From Oscillospiraceae bacterium (GTDB taxonomy: Bacteria; Bacillota_A; Clostridia; Oscillospirales; Oscillospiraceae), in assembly GCA_016302015.1 (NCBI GenBank), contig JAEDOJ010000080.1:1-6893 (forward strand): a stretch of 6,893 nt of DNA, written 5' to 3'. Below are positions 1-6,372 of the stretch, piece by piece. The position numbers and the translations under genes are program-made. Within the stretch, counting starts at the first letter, position 1. Each line of letters starts with the position of its first letter. Below the pieces are notes generated by a model that was not told the DNA's origin, did no database searches, and saw only the letters and a list, made by a program, of their open reading frames with translations.

Positions 1-2124
1 GAGGTCTACTATGACCGTGGGGAGAAGTACGGCTGCGGCAAGCCGGACTGCACCGTGGGCTGCGACTGCGACCGCTATATGGAGGTCTGGAACAACGTTT
101 TCTCCCAGTTTGACAACGACGGCCACGGGAACTACACCGATCTGGTGCAGAAGAACATTGACACCGGCATGGGTCTGGAGCGTCTGGCGGTGGCCTGTCA
201 GGACGTGGACTCCCTGTTCGATGTGGATACCGTGATGAACATTACCAATAAGGTCACGGAGCTTACCGGCGCAAGCTACGGCATGAGCCATGACAAGGAT
301 GTTTCCCTCCGTGTCATCACCGATCATATCCGTGCCTCCACCTTTATGATCGCCGACGGCGTTCTGCCCTCCAACGAAGGCAGAGGCTACGTCCTGCGCC
401 GTCTGCTCCGCCGGGCAGCCCGTCACGGCAAGCTGCTGGGTGTGAACAAGCCCTTCCTGTGCGAAGTGGTGGAGACGGTTATCCACGAAAATGAAGGTCA
501 TTATCCCTACCTCCGGGAGCGGGATGAATATATCACCCGTGTCGTCCGTGTGGAGGAGGAGAATTTTGCCAAGACCATCGACGGCGGTATGAAGATTTTC
601 GGGGAAATGCTGGCAGCCCATAAGGAAGCGAAGGAGACGGTATTCTCCGGCGCCGACGCCTTCAAGCTCTATGATACCTATGGCTTCCCCATCGACCTGA
701 CCATCGAGATGGCCAAGGACGAGGGCATGACCGTGGACGAGGCGGGCTTCAAGGCGCTGATGCAGGAGCAGAAGACCCGTGCAAGAGACGCACGGAAGGC
801 GCTGGGCGATCTGGGCTGGACCGGCATGGACTTCGGTCAGGAAATTCCCGCCACGGAGTTTTTGGGCTATGAAAACACCGAAGCACAGGGCAAAATTCTG
901 GCCATGCTGGCAGATGACGAGGCTCGCACCGAGATTGCGGAGGGCGTGGAGGCTGTCATCGTTCTGGATCAGACCGTTATGTATGCGGAAATGGGCGGTC
1001 AGGTGGCCGACCACGGCGTGATCGAGGGGGAAAACGGCGTTTTCCAGGTCAATGACGTTCAGAAAAACAAGGGCGGCAAGTATATGCACTACGGTGTGGT
1101 CAAATCCGGCAGTCTGAAGCTGGGAGACACCTGCCGCATCACCATCGACACCGACCGCCGCAAGGCGATCTGCCGTGCCCACACCGCAACCCACCTGCTC
1201 CAGACTGCTCTGGTTCGTGTGCTGGGTGACCATTGCCATCAGGCAGGCTCTCTGGTGGAGCCGGATCACCTGCGCTTTGACTTCACCCATTTCTCTGCGG
1301 TGACCTCCGAGGAAATGCTGTCAATTTCCAATAACGTCATGGAAATGATTCTGGAGGGCAACGGAGTGGATACGCTGGTGCTTCCCATTGAAGAGGCAAA
1401 GAAGCTGGGCGCCACGGCGCTCTTCGGCGAAAAGTACGGCGATACCGTCCGGGTGGTGAAGATGGGCGAGGATTCTCTGGAATTCTGCGGCGGCACCCAC
1501 CTGAACAATACGGCGAAGGTCGGCCCCTTCCGCATCCATTCCGAGGCGTCTGTGGCCTCCGGCGTCCGCCGGATTGAGGCGTATACCGGCAAGACCGTCC
1601 TCCAGCAGATGGATCAGTTCAACCGCACCATTCTGAACGTGGCAGACGAGCTGAAGACCACCCCTAAGGATCTGCTGACCCGTGCCCACGGCGTGATGGC
1701 CGAGGTCAAGGAGCTGAAGCAGAATATCGAGAAGATGAAGGACAAGCTGGTTTCCGGCGAAATCGATCAGGTGCTCTTCTCGGCGAAGAATGTCAGCGGC
1801 TTGAAGGTTCTCACCGCCATCCGCAACGAGATGGCGCCCAACGATCTGAGAAAGATGGGCGATCAGCTCCGGGATAAGGACGCCAACGTGGTTGCGGTTC
1901 TGGCCAGCGTTCAGGGGGAAAAGATCACCATTCTGGCGGTTTGCGGCAAGAACGCCGTGGCCAGAGGAATTAAGGCCGGCCTGCTGGTCAAGGACGTCTG
2001 CACCGCCTGCGGCGGCAGCGGCGGCGGCAAGCCGGATTCCGCCATGGGCGGCGGCAAGGAGCTGAATAAGCTGGATAACGCCCTGGCCCGGGTAGACGAT
2101 TTTGTTTTGGCGAATGCAAAGTGA
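1..2124 (+). CDS. alaS: Alanyl-tRNA synthetase, 5'-truncated by the window edge
   Basis: Class II synthetase that charges tRNA-Ala with alanine in the cytosol and hydrolyses misacylated Ser/Gly-tRNA-Ala. The reading frame is open from base 1, so the true start lies upstream. The 707 visible residues correspond to all but about 170 N-terminal residues, judged by aligning the editing-site residues with E. coli AlaRS, which gives a full length near 877. Visible parts in window numbering: the end of the catalytic core with class II motif 3 DTGMGLER at 54-61; the editing domain with zinc ligands HTATH (H394, H398) and CGGTH (C496, H500); a coiled-coil-like stretch around 560-590; and the C-Ala/DHHA1 domain with Gly-rich CGGSGGGKP at 670-678. 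A Cys cluster (C12, C17, C21, C23) sits in the catalytic domain. The stop TGA at 2122-2124 overlaps the ribosome binding site of the next gene, suggesting cotranscription. All visible key residues are intact, so the gene looks functional. Confidence 0.98.
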   Translation, partial: EVYYDRGEKYGCGKPDCTVGCDCDRYMEVWNNVFSQFDNDGHGNYTDLVQKNIDTGMGLERLAVACQDVDSLFDVDTVMNITNKVTELTGASYGMSHDKDVSLRVITDHIRASTFMIADGVLPSNEGRGYVLRRLLRRAARHGKLLGVNKPFLCEVVETVIHENEGHYPYLRERDEYITRVVRVEEENFAKTIDGGMKIFGEMLAAHKEAKETVFSGADAFKLYDTYGFPIDLTIEMAKDEGMTVDEAGFKALMQEQKTRARDARKALGDLGWTGMDFGQEIPATEFLGYENTEAQGKILAMLADDEARTEIAEGVEAVIVLDQTVMYAEMGGQVADHGVIEGENGVFQVNDVQKNKGGKYMHYGVVKSGSLKLGDTCRITIDTDRRKAICRAHTATHLLQTALVRVLGDHCHQAGSLVEPDHLRFDFTHFSAVTSEEMLSISNNVMEMILEGNGVDTLVLPIEEAKKLGATALFGEKYGDTVRVVKMGEDSLEFCGGTHLNNTAKVGPFRIHSEASVASGVRRIEAYTGKTVLQQMDQFNRTILNVADELKTTPKDLLTRAHGVMAEVKELKQNIEKMKDKLVSGEIDQVLFSAKNVSGLKVLTAIRNEMAPNDLRKMGDQLRDKDANVVAVLASVQGEKITILAVCGKNAVARGIKAGLLVKDVCTACGGSGGGKPDSAMGGGKELNKLDNALARVDDFVLANAK

Positions 2125-2130
2125 GGAGAA
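2121..2130 (+). promoter_or_regulatory. Shine-Dalgarno site of the HIT-family gene
   Basis: GAGGAG at 2123-2128 lies 9 nt before the ATG at 2138 and overlaps the alaS stop codon. It fixes the start of the HIT gene at 2138 rather than at an in-frame ATG at 2102, which lies inside alaS and would add 12 residues unlike the family N-terminus. Confidence 0.75.
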
Positions 2131-2137
2131 AATTGTC

Positions 2138-2476
2138 ATGAATGACTGCATATTTTGTAAGATAATAGCCGGGGAAATCCCCTCCAAAAAGCTGTATGAG
2201 GACGATCTGTGCTACGCTTTTTATGATATTGCCCCTTTAGCGCCCCAGCATTTTCTGGTGGTTCCCAAGGAGCATCTCACCGGAGCCAATAAGATCAATG
2301 AGACCAACAGCTCCGTGGTCGGCCATATTTTTGCGGTGATCACCAAGCTGACGGCGGTTCTGGGCTTCTCCGACGGATATCGTGTGGTGACCAATTGCGG
2401 GGAAGACGCCGGTCAGACGGTGAAGCATCTGCACTTCCACGTTCTGGGCGGCAAGACCATGGGAAGCTTCAACTAA
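2138..2476 (+). CDS. HIT-family (HinT-like) purine nucleotide phosphoramidase/hydrolase
   Basis: Small cytosolic histidine-triad protein of 112 residues, the usual size for the HinT branch. Members hydrolyse AMP-linked phosphoramidates and related nucleotide conjugates, including aminoacyl-adenylates; the exact substrate cannot be read from sequence. It begins with the family's N-terminal zinc motif CIFC (C4, C7). It continues with the conserved PQHFLVVPKEH block (36-46) and ends with the triad HLHFHV, where H97, H99 and H101 form HxHxH and the central H99 is the expected nucleophile. The preceding GQTVK matches the family GQSVxHLHxH pattern. It follows alaS by 13 nt and is probably cotranscribed. 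The pairing is suggestive because HinT proteins can cleave aminoacyl-AMP, which synthetases produce, but that link is inference. The hairpin immediately downstream suggests it is the last gene of the alaS transcript. Confidence 0.95.
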   Translation: MNDCIFCKIIAGEIPSKKLYEDDLCYAFYDIAPLAPQHFLVVPKEHLTGANKINETNSSVVGHIFAVITKLTAVLGFSDGYRVVTNCGEDAGQTVKHLHFHVLGGKTMGSFN

Positions 2477-2484
2477 ACTATGGG

Positions 2485-2510
2485 GGGACGGGCTTGGCCC
2501 GTCCCTTTTT
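2485..2510 (+). terminator. Intrinsic (rho-independent) terminator after the HIT gene
   Basis: A perfect 9-bp G+C-rich stem (GGGACGGGC at 2485-2493 pairing with GCCCGTCCC at 2497-2505) closes a 3-nt TTG loop and is followed by five T residues at 2506-2510. Three more G residues at 2482-2484 can form G-U pairs with the start of the T-run and lengthen the stem. It starts 8 nt after the HIT stop codon and ends 17 nt before the comEC ATG. The T-run is short, so partial read-through into comEC is plausible. Confidence 0.85.
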
Positions 2511-2527
2511 GGAAAGAGAGAGACAAG

Positions 2528-4747
2528 ATGCGGAAGCTGGCAATTTTCTCCTTTGCCTTTTCGGCGGCGGCTGCCCTGAGCGTTTGGATATTGCCAACTG
2601 AATATCTGCTGTATGGGGCGGTCATGGGAGCGGCTGTGGGATTTCTGTCGTTTTTTCTTCGGAACGATCACGGAAAACGGTGCAGGCTTGCGGCCTTTGG
2701 CCTTGCCTTCGGACTGGTTTGGGCTTGGGGGTATGAGCATTTCGTGATTTTGCCCGGGGAGCTTCTGACCGGAGAGGAGCAGACGATCACCGGCACCGTG
2801 GTGGAGGCTCCCACCGCCGGGAAGAGCGTGGGTGTCACGGTGAAAATCGGCGGGAGAAAGCTCAAGCTCTGGCTGGACGCCGACCCGGCGGGGATCGAAA
2901 TCGGGGATCAGATCACGGTTTGTGCCGAGATTCTGCCGGTGTCCGGCAGGGATGATACGGCGCTGAGTTATCAGTCGAAGGATATTTTCCTCATGGGCTT
3001 TCAGCGGGGAAAATTGACGGTGAACAAACCGGACAGACTGCCCCTGTCCTGCTATCCCGCCTATTGGGGAGACCTGATTCGCCAGCGGATCACAGAAATT
3101 TTTCCGGAGGACGTATCCGGCTTTCTCCGGGCGCTGCTCACCGGCGACCGCAGCGGCCTGACCTATGAGCAGACCAATGCCCTGTCGGTGACAGGCATCT
3201 CCCATGTGGTAGCGGTGTCCGGAATGCACGTTTCTCTGATCGCAGGGATAATTTTTCTCCTGTTTCCCCGGAAAAGACGGCTTTCGGCGGGGCTGGGCAT
3301 CGCCGTTATGGTGCTTTTTGCCGCAATGGTGGGCTTCACCCCTTCCGTCACCAGAGCGGTGATCATGAATTCCCTGATTTTGCTGGCTCCCATGTTTGAC
3401 CGGGAGGAGGATCTGGCTACCTGTTTGGGCTTTGCCCTGATGCTGATTCTCCTGAACTGTCCCAAGGCCATCGCCAGCGTCAGTCTCCAGCTTTCCTTTC
3501 TGGCGATGGTGGGAATCTACTGGCTGACGCCCCGCATCTATCGCTGGATGCTGACCGGGCTGCGCCGGGAAAGCCGCCGCCATCCCATCCGGCGGAGGCT
3601 GTTTCAGGGGATGGCTGCCACCTTATCGGCAACCCTGGGCGCCTGTGCAACCACAATTCCCCTGTCCGCAGCCTATTTCGGCGTGGTGTCGGTGATTGCG
3701 CCGTTGACCAATCTGCTCACCGGAGCGGTACTCAGTCTGGTGTTTTCCCTGAGCGTTCCCGCGGTACTGCTGAGCCTGCTTCCACCCCTGGGACAGCTTG
3801 CGGCTTGGGGACTTGCCTGGCCTGTCCGCTATGTGCTGGCTGTGGTAAAGGCCCTGGCACGGCTTCCCCACAGTGCGGTTTATACCGAAAGCAGCCTGAT
3901 TTTGATCTGGCTTGGCACTGCCTACGCCATTCTCGCCCTCTACATTTTCGGGAAGGACAGAAAACCCGCCGTCCTCGGGGCGACGCTGGTTGTAACGCTG
4001 GCAGGAGGGATCATTTTCTCCGGCGGAGGGAAGACCGCTGCGGGCGTGACGGTCTTTGACGTGGGACAGGGGCAATGCGTTTTGCTTCGCTGCGGAGAGA
4101 AGACCGCTCTGGTGGACTGCGGCGGCGACAGGGGAGACAGCAGCGGTGAGGAGATCGTGCGGAAGCTGCTGGCCAACGGAATCTACGAAGTGGATTACCT
4201 GATTCTTACCCATTTTGATACGGATCACGTCTGCGGAGCAGCCCAGTTGATGCGGCGCATGGAGGTGGGCGGCTTGTACATGGCGGACACCGGGGAGAAG
4301 CGCCAAAGCGACCTTCTCTCTGTCGCACAGGAGGAGGATGTTCCCGTAACGATCCTTTTTATGGATTTGCAGATGGAATTTGGAGGCGGAACGCTGAAAT
4401 TATTTGTCCCGCCGGAGAAAAATGCTGAGAATGCTTCATTATCTGCATTGATGTCTGTAGAAGAATATGATATATTAGTAACCGGTGACATGGATTCGGG
4501 AGACGAGGCTCGGTTGGTGAAGACCCATGACCTGCCGGATCTGGAGGTTTTGGTGGCCGGTCACCACGGGTCAAAGCATTCCACCGGCGAGGTTCTCCTC
4601 CGGGAGACTGCGCCGGATGTGGTACTGATCTCCGTGGGAGAGAACGCCTACGGACACCCGGCGCAGGCTGTGCTGGATCGGATTGCCGCCTGCGGGGCGG
4701 AGGTCTATCGGACGGATCTGAACGGGGATATTACGGTTTCGAGGTAG
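2528..4747 (+). CDS. comEC: ComEC/Rec2-family DNA uptake channel protein
   Basis: Polytopic inner-membrane protein which in transformable bacteria carries single-stranded DNA into the cytoplasm; its C-terminal metallo-beta-lactamase (MBL) domain is thought to degrade the non-transforming strand. It has 739 residues, a normal length. Order: hydrophobic segments at about 4-22, 27-43 and 54-67; a soluble beta-rich OB-like/DUF4131 region at about 80-170; the Competence domain with AVSGMHVSL (229-237) and many membrane segments to about 475; then the MBL domain with VFDVGQGQ (509-515), HFDTDH (562-567), VTGDMD (651-656), HHGSKHS (679-685) and GHP (709-711). All MBL metal-site motifs look intact. 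The ATG at 2528 is preferred over an in-frame ATG at 2480 because the latter would translate through the terminator hairpin; only a weak purine-rich GAAAGAGAGAGA precedes 2528. holA follows directly, as in Bacillus subtilis. No comEA is visible, so competence itself is unproven. Bases 4421-4480 are unusually A+T-rich. Confidence 0.96.
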   Translation: MRKLAIFSFAFSAAAALSVWILPTEYLLYGAVMGAAVGFLSFFLRNDHGKRCRLAAFGLAFGLVWAWGYEHFVILPGELLTGEEQTITGTVVEAPTAGKSVGVTVKIGGRKLKLWLDADPAGIEIGDQITVCAEILPVSGRDDTALSYQSKDIFLMGFQRGKLTVNKPDRLPLSCYPAYWGDLIRQRITEIFPEDVSGFLRALLTGDRSGLTYEQTNALSVTGISHVVAVSGMHVSLIAGIIFLLFPRKRRLSAGLGIAVMVLFAAMVGFTPSVTRAVIMNSLILLAPMFDREEDLATCLGFALMLILLNCPKAIASVSLQLSFLAMVGIYWLTPRIYRWMLTGLRRESRRHPIRRRLFQGMAATLSATLGACATTIPLSAAYFGVVSVIAPLTNLLTGAVLSLVFSLSVPAVLLSLLPPLGQLAAWGLAWPVRYVLAVVKALARLPHSAVYTESSLILIWLGTAYAILALYIFGKDRKPAVLGATLVVTLAGGIIFSGGGKTAAGVTVFDVGQGQCVLLRCGEKTALVDCGGDRGDSSGEEIVRKLLANGIYEVDYLILTHFDTDHVCGAAQLMRRMEVGGLYMADTGEKRQSDLLSVAQEEDVPVTILFMDLQMEFGGGTLKLFVPPEKNAENASLSALMSVEEYDILVTGDMDSGDEARLVKTHDLPDLEVLVAGHHGSKHSTGEVLLRETAPDVVLISVGENAYGHPAQAVLDRIAACGAEVYRTDLNGDITVSR
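4448..4476 (+). promoter_or_regulatory. Candidate sigma-A promoter inside the 3' end of comEC
   Basis: TTGATG at 4448-4453 (4 of 6 matches to TTGACA) and TATATT at 4471-4476 (5 of 6 to TATAAT) are separated by exactly 17 nt. The -10 is preceded by an extended -10 TG at 4468-4469. It lies in the most A+T-rich stretch of the window (18 G/C of 60 bases at 4421-4480). Transcription would begin near 4483, about 270 nt before holA, giving holA–rnmV–abcF a supply of mRNA independent of comEC. This is pattern matching only; no start-site data are available. Confidence 0.45.
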
Positions 4748-4751
4748 GACA

Positions 4752-5792
4752 ATGGCAAAGAAAGGGACTTCGGCGGGCTTCGATCAGTTGAAGCTGGACA
4801 TGAAAAGTAAACAGCCTGCACGGTTCTATGTGTTCTACGGGGAAGAGGACTATCTGCGGATGGACTATATTGCCCGGATCAAGGGCTTGCTTCTGGACGA
4901 CCTGACGGCGGACTTTAATTTCCATCGTTTGAATTCCGAGACCTTTTCCGTGGAGCTGCTGGCGGATTCTCTGGAGGCGCTGCCCATGATGGCGGAGCGG
5001 TCTGTGATCCTTGTGGAGGACGTGGATTTATTTGCGCTGGATGGAGACAGCCGGGAAAAGCTGACACGGCTGCTTTCCGACGTGCCGGACTATTGCTGTC
5101 TGATTCTTTCCTATGAGGAGTTTAAGCCGGATAAAAGGAAGAAAAACCTCTGGGACGCCATTTCCGGGAATGCGGTTCTGGTGGACTTCCCCTATCAGAG
5201 TGAAACCAGCCTGATCAACTGGATCGGACGGCACTTCCGCCATGAAGGGAAGGAAATTGACAACCGGCTGTGCGCCTATCTTCTGGAGCTGTGCGGCCAG
5301 TCCATGACCCGCCTCAATGGAGAAATCGAGAAAATTTGCGCCTATTCCGGGGCGGATACCATAGTCAGGGCGGATATTGACGCCGTGGTGGAGCCTACGC
5401 TGGATGCGGTGGTCTTTCAGATTTCGGATGCGCTGGCGCAGCGGGAATTTGACCGGGCGCTGGAACGGCTCCATGCGGTGCTGAAAATGCAGACAGACCC
5501 GATTTCCATCGTGGCGACCATCGGCAATCAGATGCGCCGCCTGAACGCCGCAAAAATATTGCAGTCCGAAGGGAAAAACGCAGAGGATTTCATGCGCCTG
5601 TACGGCATTCAGTTTTCCGGTCTGGCAAACAAGACCATGGGACAGGCCAGACGGCTGTCGGAACGGTTTTGCAGGCAGGCGGTGCTCCTGTGCTGCGAGA
5701 CGGATCTCCGGCTGAAATCCTCCTACGGCGACGGGGAGGAGCTTGCGGAGCTGCTGATTTTGCAGTTGGCGGAGGAGGCACGCCATGATTAA
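4752..5792 (+). CDS. holA: DNA polymerase III subunit delta
   Basis: Clamp-loader subunit that opens the beta sliding clamp so the replicative polymerase can be loaded at the fork. The 346 residues fit the family size. Recognisable landmarks are the N-terminal AAA+-like block FYVFYGEEDYL (25-35), which in delta lacks a working Walker A; PMMAERSVILVEDVDLF (78-94); the LILSYEEFKPDKRKK strand and basic loop (117-131); CGQSMTRLNGEIEKICAYSG (181-200); and the C-terminal collar with a VEPTLDAVVFQISDAL helix (213-228), DPISIVATIGNQMRRL (249-264) and DLRLKSSYGDGEELAELLI (318-336). The ATG at 4752 is 4 nt after the comEC stop. A GAGG at 4741-4744, overlapping the comEC stop region, supplies the ribosome binding site, suggesting translational coupling. 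The comEC–holA order is conserved in Firmicutes. An essential gene downstream of comEC may also have its own promoter, for which there is a candidate at 4448-4476. Confidence 0.95.
   Translation: MAKKGTSAGFDQLKLDMKSKQPARFYVFYGEEDYLRMDYIARIKGLLLDDLTADFNFHRLNSETFSVELLADSLEALPMMAERSVILVEDVDLFALDGDSREKLTRLLSDVPDYCCLILSYEEFKPDKRKKNLWDAISGNAVLVDFPYQSETSLINWIGRHFRHEGKEIDNRLCAYLLELCGQSMTRLNGEIEKICAYSGADTIVRADIDAVVEPTLDAVVFQISDALAQREFDRALERLHAVLKMQTDPISIVATIGNQMRRLNAAKILQSEGKNAEDFMRLYGIQFSGLANKTMGQARRLSERFCRQAVLLCCETDLRLKSSYGDGEELAELLILQLAEEARHD
5771..5778 (+). promoter_or_regulatory. Strong Shine-Dalgarno site of the RNase M5 gene
   Basis: GGAGGAGG lies inside the last codons of holA, 6 nt before the ATG at 5785. 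It is the best ribosome binding site in the window and decides the start, which overlaps the holA stop by 8 nt. This arrangement permits both reinitiation and independent ribosome entry. Confidence 0.8.
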
Positions 5793-6372
5793 GCTGAAGC
5801 AGGCCATTGTGGTGGAGGGTCGGTATGATAAAAACACCCTGTCCCAATTGGTGGACGCACCGATCTTTGAGACCAATGGCTTTGGAGTGATGAAAAACAA
5901 AACAATGCTTTCTTTTCTGCGAAGGGTTGCGGAGAAGCGGGGCTTGATCATTCTCACAGATTCCGACGGCGCGGGCTTTGTGATCCGTAATTATTTAAAG
6001 GGCGCCCTGCCCAGGGACAAGGTTCTCCATGCCTATATTCCCGATCTTTACGGGAAGGAGCGGCGAAAAGCCCGGCCGGGGAAGGAAGGCAAGCTGGGGG
6101 TGGAGGGCATGACCCCGGAGATTCTTCTCCGTGCGCTGCAGGCGGCGGGAGCGGAGCCGGAGCCTGCCTCCGGGACGGGAGAACAGATTACAAAAACCGA
6201 CCTCTTTCTTGCCGGCCTGTCCGGCGCCCGGGACAGCGGGGAAAAACGGAAAAAGCTCCAGGCCAGTCTGGGCTTGCCGGAGCATTTGGGAAGCAATGGA
6301 TTTCTTGACGCGGTGAATCTGATGATGACCCGGGAAGAATTTTTGGAGAAATATGGAGTAAACCATGATTGA
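5785..6372 (+). CDS. rnmV: Ribonuclease M5-like Toprim protein (5S rRNA maturation)
   Basis: RNase M5 cleaves the 5S rRNA precursor, on a protein-bound RNA substrate, to give mature 5S ends in Gram-positive bacteria. The 195-residue protein has an N-terminal Toprim domain with AIVVEGRYD (7-15; catalytic E11), the ETNG motif (29-32) and LIILTDSDGAG (54-64; acidic D59 and D61). The M5-type GVEGMTPE block (105-112) follows, then a low-complexity linker (about 123-135) and a C-terminal M5/DUF4093 domain (about 138-190) with KTDLFLAGLSG and MTREEFLEKYG. Compared with Bacillus RnmV as I recall it, VEGRDD is VEGRYD, TDPDFPG is TDSDGAG, and GVEHAS is GVEGMT, so this is a divergent M5 subtype. In bacilli the gene pairs with ksgA; here it overlaps holA upstream and an ABC-F gene downstream. 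A different RNA substrate is possible, so the family is firmer than the exact substrate. Confidence 0.85.
   Translation: MIKLKQAIVVEGRYDKNTLSQLVDAPIFETNGFGVMKNKTMLSFLRRVAEKRGLIILTDSDGAGFVIRNYLKGALPRDKVLHAYIPDLYGKERRKARPGKEGKLGVEGMTPEILLRALQAAGAEPEPASGTGEQITKTDLFLAGLSGARDSGEKRKKLQASLGLPEHLGSNGFLDAVNLMMTREEFLEKYGVNHD

Noticed and set aside
2008..2060. Repeated GGC-rich stretch resembling a short DNA repeat
   Set aside because: It encodes the conserved glycine-rich motif of the AlaRS C-terminal domain, so protein conservation explains it.
2133..2166. Promoter-like TTGTCA with TAAGAT or GATAAT at the start of the HIT gene, as a source of comEC mRNA
   Set aside because: Spacers of 19 and 22 nt are too long for the matched hexamers, and no extended -10 TG is present; too weak to annotate.
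1321..2187. A 288-codon minus-strand open frame opposite alaS
   Set aside because: Lies within the conserved editing and C-Ala regions of AlaRS; low-complexity Leu/Ala/Gly/His translation without motifs, so a shadow of alaS.
2480..2527. Upstream in-frame ATG for comEC adding 16 residues
   Set aside because: The extension would be encoded by the terminator hairpin itself, has no ribosome binding site, and ends before the typical basic-then-hydrophobic ComEC N-terminus at 2528.
2237..3583. A 448-codon open frame on the minus strand across the HIT gene and comEC
   Set aside because: It runs opposite the strongly supported HIT and ComEC coding frames, its translation is rich in Gln, His, Gly and Pro with no recognisable fold, and it is explained by G+C-rich codon bias of the real genes.
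5028..5957. A 309-codon minus-strand open frame opposite holA and rnmV
   Set aside because: Opposite two recognised genes, crosses their boundary, and shows no domain; treated as a frame shadow.
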